From Candidatus Zixiibacteriota bacterium (GTDB lineage Bacteria > Zixibacteria > MSB-5A5 > WJJR01), in NCBI GenBank assembly GCA_014729565.1, contig WJJR01000319.1, positions 1 through 29,344 on the forward strand: a stretch of DNA of 29,344 nt. The letters run 5' to 3'. Both the position numbers and the translations under genes were made by a program. The notes beneath the pieces are model-generated. The model did not search any database. It was not told where the DNA came from and saw nothing but the letters and a program-made list of their open reading frames with translations. Every line of letters begins with the position of its first letter. Positions within the stretch are counted from its first letter, which is position 1. This document shows positions 16,140-23,324 of the stretch, piece by piece.

Positions 16140-17351
16140 TTAGCTTTCGTCGTCTTCCTCCTCATCGTCTTCTTCGTAATACTCTTCGTAGAAGACATAA
16201 GGATTCTCACGCGGATGTGCGACCATCTCGGGAATCGGTTCGACCTCGATCGCTTCGAGGAAGTTGCCGAGACCGACGCGTTGGATGAACTCTCCAATTC
16301 GCTCACGATTCTTGCCTTCCTCACACCAGACATCCCAGATGCGTTCGACCACATCTTTGATCTCCTGGTAGGGAGGCTCCATCTTGATGAACGGGATCAG
16401 CACCGAGGACAGCATGGCGCCCTCGACGATTGGCGCTTTCGATCCAATCAGAATCGTCGCACCGCGATCCTTACCCGGCCGCAGGGCCTTCGGCATCACG
16501 TTGATGCAGTGCATGCAGCGGCGGCAGTAGCTGTTGTCAATCTCCAGCTTGGTGCCGTCCCAGGCCATGCACTTGGCCGGGCAGTTGTCCACCACGTCTT
16601 TCTGAATGTCCATGCCGTTGTCGGCATATTCCTTCACGGCTGCCTCGTCCATCTGGATATCGTCGCGCCAGGTTCCGATGATCGACAGGTCGGAACGCGC
16701 GATGGAGGCCACGCAATCATTCGGACATCCACTGAATTTGAATTTGAACTTGTACGGGAACGCCGGACGGTGCAGCTCGTCCTGGTACGCCATGGTAAAG
16801 TCATAGCATGCGCCCATCGTATCGTAGCAGGCCCACTCGCAGCGCGCCTGGCCGCAGCAGCAGCTCGGCGTGCGCACGTCGGATCCCGACCCACCGATGT
16901 CGAAGTCGATTTTCTGCAATTCGTCGAACACCGGCTCCAAATGGTCGGTCGATGTCCCCAGCAGAATGATGTCACCGGTGGAACCGTGCATGTTCGTCAG
17001 ACCGGAGCCGTGCTTCTCCCAAATATCGCAGATGCTGCGCAGGGCATCGGTCGTGTAAAACCAGCCGGCCGGCTGGTTGATGCGCATCGTGTGGAAGTGG
17101 GACACATTCGGGAACTCCTCCGAGAGGTCGGAGTAGCGGCCGATCACACCGCCGCCGTATCCCATCACACCCACGATACCGCCGTGTTTCCAATAACCGA
17201 TCTTCTCGCGATACGATTTTTCAAGCTGGCCGAGCAGATCCACCGCCATCGGATTTCGCTTGGCGGCCATCTTGATTTCCTTGACGAAACTCGGCCAGGG
17301 CCCCTTTTCCAGTTCGTCTAACAGTGGGGTTTCTTGGACATTGTCTGCCAT
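16140..17351 (-). CDS. dsrA: DsrA, dissimilatory sulfite reductase alpha subunit
   Basis: A 403-residue subunit. The N-terminal half contains GGGVIGRYSDLSEEFPNVSH, and the cofactor segment has CCCGQARCEWACYDTMGACY followed by FSGCPNDCVASIARSD, which ligates siroheme and a [4Fe-4S] cluster. The ferredoxin insertion carries CPAKCMAWDG and CRRCMHCINVMPKAL. It forms alpha2-beta2 with DsrB. The protein ends in a very acidic tail (EEYYEEDDEEEDDES), which is more extreme than I expect in the family. The ATG at 17351 has GGAGGCAAC directly upstream. The 199-base gap to aprA holds a hairpin but no convincing promoter. Confidence 0.97.
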   Translation of the reverse strand: MADNVQETPLLDELEKGPWPSFVKEIKMAAKRNPMAVDLLGQLEKSYREKIGYWKHGGIVGVMGYGGGVIGRYSDLSEEFPNVSHFHTMRINQPAGWFYTTDALRSICDIWEKHGSGLTNMHGSTGDIILLGTSTDHLEPVFDELQKIDFDIGGSGSDVRTPSCCCGQARCEWACYDTMGACYDFTMAYQDELHRPAFPYKFKFKFSGCPNDCVASIARSDLSIIGTWRDDIQMDEAAVKEYADNGMDIQKDVVDNCPAKCMAWDGTKLEIDNSYCRRCMHCINVMPKALRPGKDRGATILIGSKAPIVEGAMLSSVLIPFIKMEPPYQEIKDVVERIWDVWCEEGKNRERIGEFIQRVGLGNFLEAIEVEPIPEMVAHPRENPYVFYEEYYEEDDEEEDDES

Positions 17352-17505
17352 GTTGCCTCCTTCCGGATTGCCTATGGAAGCCGGCGAGTATGAAACCCGA
17401 TTGCCGTGACGATGGTCTGCCTGTCAGGTCGCGTCAGTGTCGCGGGTCGTACAAGCATCGCAGGGCTCCTCATGCGCTCGGGTTCAATCCTCCGTTTCGT
17501 TGGGC

Positions 17506-17533
17506 CCTGGCCCATGCATGAGCACGGGCCAGG
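17506..17533. terminator. Hairpin after aprA
   Basis: CCTGGCCC (17506-17513) pairs with GGGCCAGG (17526-17533) around a 12-base loop, 18 bases beyond the aprA stop on the minus strand. The stem is GC-rich but not followed by a T-run. It may terminate part of the sat-apr transcript before dsrA or protect the apr mRNA end. Confidence 0.5.
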
Positions 17534-17550
17534 ACTCATCACCATTGTTG

Positions 17551-19443
17551 TTAGGCCATCGCTGGCGCTGACTCCGTGATGGAGATGATGTCGCGTTTCA
17601 TCATCGACCATTCGTTGGCCTTCGGATCGTATTTGCAGTTCGCAAACACCTTCCAGTCGTCCTTCATTTCCGGCTTGTCGGCGCGGAAATAGTAGCCCGG
17701 CCACCGCGTCTCTTCGCGGAACATGATGGTCCGCATGTGCGCTTCGGCCTGCCACATCCGATGGACGTTCTCCCAGCAACGCAGCAGCTCGTGATGGTTT
17801 TCCGCTCCGAGCTTCTCGGCGTCCTCTCTCAAGAACTCAAGCAGTTCGAGACCCTTCTCCAGCATCTTCTCGCTGGTGGTGAAGTTGGTGGAGACGCCGC
17901 CGGCGTACTCGTCCATGATCTTCTGCAGACGGAACATGAACTGCTTCGGCCGGATGTAGTTCGGGTTGACGTCCGGATCGGTGCTGGCGTTCTGGTTCTG
18001 CTCGAACAAATCGAGCGGACGCAGGATGCGTTCCTTCAGTTCTTCGATCTTGGCATCCGGGACATCGCCACCGTCGCCGTTATCAGCGACAAACGAGATC
18101 GCGCCCTTCGCGGCGATGCGGCCTTCCGCATGCGACCCGGAGGAGAACTTGTGGCTCGACGCACCGGAGGCGTCGCCGGCCGCAAACAGACCCTGCACCG
18201 TCGTCATGTTCGGATAGCCCCAGAAGTACTCCTTCGGCGCCAGATCCTCGGGACCGCTCACCCAGGCACCCGATGCACCGGAGTGCGAACCGATGAAGTA
18301 CGGTTCACAAGCCGCGATTTCCGACGGCTTCTCTTCCGGGAAGGTGTTCGTCGACGCCCACAACAGCGCCTGCGAGATCGTCATGTCGAGAAAGTCTTCC
18401 CATGCTTCCGATTCGAGCTCTTTGAGTTTCTTCTTCCGCTCTTTCTCGTCGGGCACTTCTTCGGAAATGCGCTGCAGGGCCTCTTCCGTACGCATGTAGA
18501 TCGGGCCCTTCCCCTCCATGACGTCGAGCATCATCAGCCAGTTGCGCAAGTTGGCCGGGACCGGCTTGACGAGACCGTAGGGTTTCCACTTATCCAGCTC
18601 GTCGCGCCGTGTCTGCATGTAGGCCTCGCCGAGCGCGTTGGTTGCCCGCGACTTGAACAGCAGGAACCAGGCGCCGACCGGGCCATACGCATCCTTGAAG
18701 CGGACGGGGATGAACCGCACTTCCTGGCAGGTCATCTCCGCACCGGCCTTGATCGTGAAGTACGCACTGGCGCCGGAGTTAAACGGCGGATACCACGAAC
18801 GACCCAGTCCTTCACCGGTCGACCGCGGCTTGAACACGTGCACCGCACCACCCATCATCGCGAGCACGGCCTTGGCCTTGAAGACGTAGAACTTGTTCTC
18901 ACGAACACTGAAGCCGACCGCGCCAACACAGCGGCCCTGGTCATCGATCAGGGGCTCGGTGATGAACACGCGCTCGTAGATGTTGTCCACGCCCAACGCG
19001 TTCTTGGCGGCTTCGGCGACGATGATCTTGTACGATTCACCGTTGATCATAAGCTGCCAGCGGCCCTCGTGTACGTACTTTCCTTCTTTGTCTTTCCAAA
19101 TCGGGAGTCCCCACTTCTCGAACAGGTGCACTGACGAGTCGACGTGACGGGCGATGTTCGCCACCAGGTCTTCGCGGGTGATGCCCATGAGGTCGTTGCG
19201 GACGTAGTCGATGTAGTCCTTCACGGTGTTGGCGCCGGAGTTGATGTCAACGTACTGGTTGATCGCCGACAGACCCATCGCGACAGCACCGGACCGGTCC
19301 ATCGCCGCCTTGTCCACCAGCGTGACTTTCAGATTGTTCTTCTTCGCCCAATGCGCGGCCTCGACCGCCGCGCCGCAGGCGGCCATACCACCACCGCAAA
19401 TCAATACATCGGTGGTGACTTCTACGGTTTCCCATTTCGCCAT
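17551..19443 (-). CDS. aprA: AprA, adenylylsulfate reductase alpha subunit
   Basis: A 630-residue FAD protein of the fumarate-reductase/succinate-dehydrogenase flavoprotein superfamily. The FAD site is TDVLICGGGMAACGAAVEAA (~residues 11-30), with VDKAAMDRSGAVAMGLSAIN near 43-62 and GLFAAGDASGASSHKFSSGS near 420, both characteristic of AprA. It reduces adenosine 5'-phosphosulfate to sulfite and AMP in the cytoplasm, receiving electrons through AprB. Length is slightly below the usual ~650 residues. It begins 21 bases after the aprB stop with AGGAC upstream. No Qmo or AprM membrane partner is encoded in the window. Confidence 0.97.
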   Translation of the reverse strand: MAKWETVEVTTDVLICGGGMAACGAAVEAAHWAKKNNLKVTLVDKAAMDRSGAVAMGLSAINQYVDINSGANTVKDYIDYVRNDLMGITREDLVANIARHVDSSVHLFEKWGLPIWKDKEGKYVHEGRWQLMINGESYKIIVAEAAKNALGVDNIYERVFITEPLIDDQGRCVGAVGFSVRENKFYVFKAKAVLAMMGGAVHVFKPRSTGEGLGRSWYPPFNSGASAYFTIKAGAEMTCQEVRFIPVRFKDAYGPVGAWFLLFKSRATNALGEAYMQTRRDELDKWKPYGLVKPVPANLRNWLMMLDVMEGKGPIYMRTEEALQRISEEVPDEKERKKKLKELESEAWEDFLDMTISQALLWASTNTFPEEKPSEIAACEPYFIGSHSGASGAWVSGPEDLAPKEYFWGYPNMTTVQGLFAAGDASGASSHKFSSGSHAEGRIAAKGAISFVADNGDGGDVPDAKIEELKERILRPLDLFEQNQNASTDPDVNPNYIRPKQFMFRLQKIMDEYAGGVSTNFTTSEKMLEKGLELLEFLREDAEKLGAENHHELLRCWENVHRMWQAEAHMRTIMFREETRWPGYYFRADKPEMKDDWKVFANCKYDPKANEWSMMKRDIISITESAPAMA

Positions 19444-19464
19444 GGCTGTACCGTCCTTTCGCCC

Positions 19465-19902
19465 TTAGAGGCTCGGCAGTTCCGCGCACTTGGTTGATTC
19501 GGGTTCAGTGAACAACAATGGACTCTTTAGATCGTCCGAGCCGGAGGCAAAGCCACCGTCCGGAACCGCGCTTCCCTCCGGAGTCGTACGGATCGGGAAT
19601 TTAAAGCGCTTCAAGGTGCCGTTGCGGAACTTGATCGTCCACAGAATGCTGTCCGACGAGCGCATCGGCGTCACCATGCCGTTCAACGGCATGAAGTCCG
19701 CATAACCGCGCAGTTCCATCGCCTGCACCGGGCAAATCTTGACGCAGCACATGCACTCCCAGCACATCGCGGGGTCTTGGTTGTAGGCTTTCATCTTCTC
19801 CTTGTCCAAGACCATCAGATCGTTGGGACAGATGTACTGGCAGGCGGTCTTGTCGAGCGCCTTGCACCCGTCACATTTGTCTGGGATTACATAACTTGGC
19901 AT
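19465..19902 (-). CDS. aprB: AprB, adenylylsulfate reductase beta subunit
   Basis: A 145-residue ferredoxin-like subunit with two [4Fe-4S] motif groups (CDGCKALDKTACQYICPND and CWECMCCVKICPVQAMELRG), then a beta-sheet region and a C-terminal tail that in known structures wraps around AprA. The start is ATG 19902, with GGGAGGTACCA immediately before it, giving MPSYVIPDKCDGC, the usual AprB N-terminus. The frame is open 21 codons further upstream, but without family similarity. It passes electrons from the membrane donor to the AprA FAD and lies 63 bases after the sat stop. Confidence 0.96.
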   Translation of the reverse strand: MPSYVIPDKCDGCKALDKTACQYICPNDLMVLDKEKMKAYNQDPAMCWECMCCVKICPVQAMELRGYADFMPLNGMVTPMRSSDSILWTIKFRNGTLKRFKFPIRTTPEGSAVPDGGFASGSDDLKSPLLFTEPESTKCAELPSL

Positions 19903-19965
19903 TGGTACCTCCCAATTGGCCGAAAACCCTGTGACTGTTATATCTTTATGCGTTAACCTTCCCAC

Positions 19966-21189
19966 TTACCGTTTCGCATCGCCCGTGGCGTGCGCGTGCA
20001 TCTTCACTTCCACTCTCTCGCCATCTTTCAACCCCGCGTAGTACTCGCGCAGAATCGCGAGCACTTCCGGACGGCTGAATTCGGCCGGGACATCCCCGCC
20101 TTCGGAGAGCGCCTTGCGCAGAGCCGTACCCGAGAGGAACAGACGATCCTCTTTGCCGTGCGGACAGGTCTTCATCGAACACATGCCGCCGCACTTGTAG
20201 CACCAGAACGTCCAGTCAATCGGCAGCATCTTGCACTTCAGGGACCCTTCCGGCAACTGGTGGAAGATCTCCTGCGCGTCGAACGGCCCGTAGTAGTCGC
20301 CCACACCGGCATGGTCACGGCCGATGATCATGTGCGTGCAACCGAAGTTCTGACGGAACACCGCGTGCAGCAGTCCTTCGCGCGGGCCGGCGTAGCGCAT
20401 GTCGAGCGGATAACCGCCCTGCACCACTCGGCTCTTGTCGAAGTAGTTCTCGACCAGTGTGTCAATGCAGCGGACACGCACGTCGGCAGGAATGTCGCCG
20501 GGCTTCAACTGGCCGACCAACTGGTGAATGTACACACCGTCAGACACCTCAATCGCAATCTTCGCAAGGTACTCGTGCGACCGGTGCATTGGGTTGCGCA
20601 ACTGCATCGCCGCAATTGTCTTCCAGCCCTTCTCCTCGAAGAGCTTGCGGCTCTCGGCCGGACGCTGGTAGATGGCGGCAAAGTCTTTGGGGAAGTACGA
20701 TTCCGACAGCACCTTCACCGGACCGCCCAGGTTCCACGCCTTCTGCTCCATGACCTTCTGCACGCCGGGATGCTCGGTGTCGGCCGTCGTGAAGACGTGC
20801 TTGCATTCGAAGTCCTTGTCGATTTGGTACGACTCGTTGACCGTCATGGTCCCCATGACTTCATTGGTCTCACCGGACACGAGGCAGATCTCCGTTCCCG
20901 GGGCAATCTTCTCATCGTGAGATAAGGTGATCGGAATCGGCCAAAACGTGCCGTTGGCCATCTTCATGTCCTGGCAGACGCCTTTCCAGTCGTCCTGCCC
21001 CATGAAGCCTTCGAGTGGCGTAAACCCCCCGATCCCCAAAAAGATCAAGTCCCCGGTTTCCCGTGAGGACATGACCACTTTCGGGAGGGTCTCCGCCCGT
21101 TTCAATTCCTCCTCGCGCTCCTTACCATCCAGGAGGAGGATCCGCAGCGTGTCACTGCCGTGGGGAGATATCAACTCCGATTTTTGCAT
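19966..21189 (-). CDS. sat: Sat, sulfate adenylyltransferase (ATP sulfurylase)
   Basis: A ~407-residue homo-oligomeric ATP sulfurylase that activates sulfate to APS and pyrophosphate. Characteristic sites are QLRNPMHRSHEYLAK (QxRNPxHxxH, near 200) and GRDHAGVGDYYGPFDAQE (near 295), followed by a zinc-type cysteine cluster (CYKCGGMCSMKTC, near 345) and LSGTALRKALSEG. ATG 21189 has AGAGG eight bases upstream; a GTG at 21195 two codons earlier is equally possible. It is the first gene of the minus-strand sulfate-reduction series and is preceded by a long regulatory region. Confidence 0.97.
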   Translation of the reverse strand: MQKSELISPHGSDTLRILLLDGKEREEELKRAETLPKVVMSSRETGDLIFLGIGGFTPLEGFMGQDDWKGVCQDMKMANGTFWPIPITLSHDEKIAPGTEICLVSGETNEVMGTMTVNESYQIDKDFECKHVFTTADTEHPGVQKVMEQKAWNLGGPVKVLSESYFPKDFAAIYQRPAESRKLFEEKGWKTIAAMQLRNPMHRSHEYLAKIAIEVSDGVYIHQLVGQLKPGDIPADVRVRCIDTLVENYFDKSRVVQGGYPLDMRYAGPREGLLHAVFRQNFGCTHMIIGRDHAGVGDYYGPFDAQEIFHQLPEGSLKCKMLPIDWTFWCYKCGGMCSMKTCPHGKEDRLFLSGTALRKALSEGGDVPAEFSRPEVLAILREYYAGLKDGERVEVKMHAHATGDAKR

Positions 21190-21577
21190 GATCACAACCT
21201 CTCCTCATTAGGGGTTTGCTGTTCGTCCCATGCCGTCAGCCGATCGCAGCAGATTCAGCCTCCTTTTAATCCATAATTTGGTACGCTGAACCCCACTCAT
21301 TTGATCGGCTTTATTGTTATCAAATTCACAAACATACCGCTTTCTGACAACACTTATGACAACCGCAATCCCCACCCTCAAACAGTTTGTCTCAAAATCA
21401 TCGAAACCGAGGTCCGGTATCTGTCATCACCATCTGGTAGTGCAACCCCAACTTGCCTTTTTTCAATGACTTGCACTCTCTGGAACCTCGCCGATTCGCG
21501 ATGCCAACCTCTTCCCCGCGCCATCAGCAGCGGAGCTGTGGGCCCGTCTACGCAGCGTCGGGCAAGCAGTACCGTAG

Positions 21578-21592
21578 AGAATCGCCGATTCT
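21578..21592. promoter_or_regulatory. 15-bp palindrome, possible operator
   Basis: AGAATCG-C-CGATTCT is a perfect dyad (7-base arms, one central base) directly beside the TATGTCAAG repeats upstream of sat. It has the size of a dimeric regulator's binding site. No regulator family is assigned. Confidence 0.4.
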
Positions 21593-21605
21593 ATGTCAAG
21601 TCGGC

Positions 21606-21623
21606 TTGTGAAATATATGTCAA
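21606..21623. promoter_or_regulatory. Rex/Crp-like 18-bp site upstream of sat
   Basis: TTGTGAAATATATGTCAA has the 18-base frame TTG-N12-CAA and a perfect TTGTGAA left half of the Rex consensus (TTGTGAA-N4-TTCACAA); the right half matches only 4 of 7. Rex, an NADH-sensing repressor, controls sat in Desulfovibrio, which makes the position suggestive. A Crp/Fnr-family site is the alternative. It overlaps a TTGACATA repeat, so promoter occlusion is plausible. It lies ~415 bases from the sat start. Confidence 0.35.
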
Positions 21624-21985
21624 GACTTGTCAATTTTAGCGCTTCTATGACAAGATGAAAACGATGTTCAATATCGTCGCTACTAGCGCCCATGTATTGT
21701 CAAAACCGTGACCAATTTGACCCACATTGCCAGCACATGTGCGTTACTCTCAATGGAGGTCACAACTGATCGGATGACCGAAGAACGAAAACCGGGAAGT
21801 CGAACCGTGTCGTACCGCGACACACAGAATCGAGCCACCCTATGACCACACACACACAGCGGCGGGACGGGCCGGCCTACTCCGCTGAGAGTCTGTCAAC
21901 TCCATCACCGGCCGGCTTGCATCGGTCCACAACGCCGAGTAAGTTCCCCCCGGATATGAAGACCCAAAGCACGGAGAGTGCCGTC

Positions 21986-22255
21986 GTGACCACAAATGAC
22001 GTCAATGACAAGTGTCCACACTGCGGAATGACCATGTCGAAATGGATGCCGCCGGATGACTCCGGCTGGAATCCCGTCTACCAGTACATCTGCTTCAATG
22101 ACGAATGTCCGTACTACATCCAGGGCTGGGAATGGATGCTCACGCACTATGAACAGAAAGCCTCCTACCGGCACCGTTTCGATCCACACACCGGTGATAC
22201 CGGACCGCTGGCGGTCTGGTCACCCAACGCCCACCGTGGCCGCATCATCGACTGA
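21986..22255 (+). CDS. Small zinc-ribbon protein (Ogr/Delta-like)
   Basis: An 89-residue protein with a four-cysteine metal site, CPHCGMTMSKWMPP and then CFNDEC, typical of zinc ribbons of the Ogr/Delta-like group. GWEWMLTHYEQKASYRHRFD and a proline/tryptophan-containing tail follow. Function is unknown; similar small proteins occur near apr/dsr genes in sulfate reducers, which I recall but cannot verify here. I chose GTG 21986 because GGAGAG lies nine bases upstream and the conserved-looking part starts there. In-frame ATGs at 21842 and 21957 have no Shine-Dalgarno, and the added residues are low-complexity (Thr/Ser/Pro). It ends 11 bases before the next gene. Confidence 0.65.
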   Translation: MTTNDVNDKCPHCGMTMSKWMPPDDSGWNPVYQYICFNDECPYYIQGWEWMLTHYEQKASYRHRFDPHTGDTGPLAVWSPNAHRGRIID

Positions 22256-22266
22256 GGGGAGGCACC

Positions 22267-23109
22267 ATGCGTGAAGTTGAAAAACTCAAAGAGGAAATCC
22301 TCAAGGACTATCCCCGGTTGTCGAAGGACGACACCTTCGCTTTCGCCTGCCACTCCGGTGTGCCCTGCTTCAACGATTGCTGCGGCGACGTGAACATCTT
22401 CCTGACGCCCTACGATGTCATCCGTCTGAAGACGGCGCTGGGCATCTCGTCGCAGGAGTTCCTCGATCGCTATACGCTCATGCCGTTCGACAAGAACCTG
22501 GGCTATCCGGTCATCCTGTTGCAAATGACCGACGATGACCGTAAGAGCTGTCCCTTTGTCAAAGAGGACGGTTGTTCCGTCTACAATGACCGCCCCTGGT
22601 CGTGCCGCATGTATCCGTTGGGCATGGCGTCGCCGGGCGAAGGCAGCGAGGATCTCTCCGACGAGTTCTATTTCCTGTTGAAAGAATCGGTTTGCAAGGG
22701 CTTCCGCGAACCGAAGGAGCAGACCGTCGACGAGTGGCTGGTCGACCAGGGGATCGTCGAATACGACGAAATGGGCAGGGACTTCAAGGATCTGACCCTC
22801 CACCCGTTTTTTCAAGAAGGCTCCAAGCTGACCCCCGAGAAGATCGAGATGTTCTTCATGGTCTGCTACAACATCGATCGCTTTCGCGACTTCGTCTTCA
22901 AGAGCAGCTTCCTCAACAAGTTCGAAGTCGATGAAGACACCGTCAATGCGATCCGAGAAGATGATGTGGCCCTGCTGAAGCTCGGGTACAAGTGGTTGCG
23001 GTTTGCGTTATTCGGCGAAAAGTCTATGACGGTCAAAGGCGATGTCCTCGCCGACAAAGAGCAGGAACTGCGGATGAAACAAAAGCTGCCGCCCAAGGCC
23101 GGCAAATAG
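22267..23109 (+). CDS. YkgJ-type cysteine-cluster protein (putative zinc/iron binding)
   Basis: A 280-residue soluble protein with the YkgJ (UPF0153, CxxxCxxCC-type) metal-binding pattern: CHSGVPCFNDCCGD near 30-43, ITPYD-like FLTPYDVIRLKTALGIS, and CPFVKEDGCSVYNDRPWSC near 97-117, followed by RMYPLG. The cysteines probably bind Zn or an Fe-S cluster. The C-terminal ~150 residues are specific to this longer form and I do not recognise them. The ATG is preceded by GAGGGGAGG. It forms an operon with the zinc-ribbon gene and is followed by a terminator. The enzymatic role is unknown; conserved position beside sulfate-reduction genes suggests maturation or assembly work, which is inference. Confidence 0.75.
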   Translation: MREVEKLKEEILKDYPRLSKDDTFAFACHSGVPCFNDCCGDVNIFLTPYDVIRLKTALGISSQEFLDRYTLMPFDKNLGYPVILLQMTDDDRKSCPFVKEDGCSVYNDRPWSCRMYPLGMASPGEGSEDLSDEFYFLLKESVCKGFREPKEQTVDEWLVDQGIVEYDEMGRDFKDLTLHPFFQEGSKLTPEKIEMFFMVCYNIDRFRDFVFKSSFLNKFEVDEDTVNAIREDDVALLKLGYKWLRFALFGEKSMTVKGDVLADKEQELRMKQKLPPKAGK

Positions 23110-23130
23110 CGAATACCCTGTGATACACCA

Positions 23131-23168
23131 CGGGCCGTCGAGACCAGCTCAGACTCGGCGGCCCGTTT
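23131..23168 (+). terminator. Rho-independent terminator after the ykgJ-like gene
   Basis: CGGGCCGTCGAG (23131-23142) pairs with CTCGGCGGCCCG (23154-23165) with one G-U pair and an 11-base loop, followed by TTT. It lies 22 bases after the stop at 23109. Confidence 0.75.
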
Positions 23169-23201
23169 CGCTGAACTCACCTCTGCAAATATCCTTATCC
23201 A

Positions 23202-23215
23202 TTGTCAATTATCAA
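23202..23215. promoter_or_regulatory. Fnr-box-like dyad
   Basis: TTGTCAATTATCAA fits the 14-base Fnr frame TTGAT-N4-ATCAA at 8 of 10 defined positions. It lies 110 bases upstream of the MerR-type gene. In sulfate reducers the Crp/Fnr-family regulator HcpR has related sites; the assignment is tentative. Confidence 0.3.
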
Positions 23216-23270
23216 CTTATCATCACCCCCGTTCGCTTTTTCAAATTCTTGTGCATTTTTTCTTTAGTTT

Positions 23271-23293
23271 GAAGTGTAGCTTTCGTATACTTC
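23271..23293. promoter_or_regulatory. Dyad with -10 element, possible MerR-type operator
   Basis: GAAGTGTA (23271-23278) and TATACTTC (23286-23293) form an inverted repeat with one mismatch and a 7-base spacer. The right arm contains TATACT, a good -10 hexamer, 34 bases before the MerR-type start. MerR-family proteins bind such dyads inside the promoter, so autoregulation is plausible. No clear -35 is visible at 17-20 bases. Confidence 0.4.
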
Positions 23294-23324
23294 GGTAGTC
23301 ACAACGCTGTTTGGAGGTGGTCGA

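Larger units (their letters stand above)
21196..21985. promoter_or_regulatory. Divergent regulatory region between sat and the zinc-ribbon gene
   Basis: About 790 bases with no convincing gene. It separates leftward sat from the rightward zinc-ribbon gene and is AT-richer than its surroundings. The octamer TATG(T/A)CAA occurs at 21355-21362, 21592-21599, 21616-21623 and 21646-21653; on the sat strand these read TTG(A/T)CATA. TCGCCGATTC is repeated at 21488-21497 and 21582-21591. I could not place a reliable -35/-10 pair for either direction; TTGACA boxes on the sat strand are the best -35 candidates. An unused AAAAGGAGG lies on the sat strand at 21267-21259. Confidence 0.6.

Noticed and set aside
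15027..17321. Two long plus-strand open frames opposite dsrB and dsrA
   Set aside because: They mirror conserved dsrAB codons on the other strand and show no protein-family motif.
17372..17480. Possible 33-residue peptide between aprA and dsrA
   Set aside because: The GGAGG is too far from the ATG and the peptide has no features; the stretch is better explained as leader sequence.
17737..19134. Long plus-strand open frame opposite aprA
   Set aside because: A high-GC shadow of aprA; no start signal and arginine-rich low-similarity translation.
21481..21600. Possible riboswitch in the sat leader
   Set aside because: Several alternative pairings exist (CTACG/CGTAG, GCCCG/CGGGC), but I could not match cobalamin, SAM, TPP or molybdenum cofactor cores.
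21301..21693. Small open frames (112 codons plus, 76 codons minus) in the sat upstream region
   Set aside because: No Shine-Dalgarno and no motif; the region is dominated by repeats and dyads typical of regulation.
21845..21858. Short CA-dinucleotide run
   Set aside because: Only a few units long and without any associated structure; treated as chance simple sequence.
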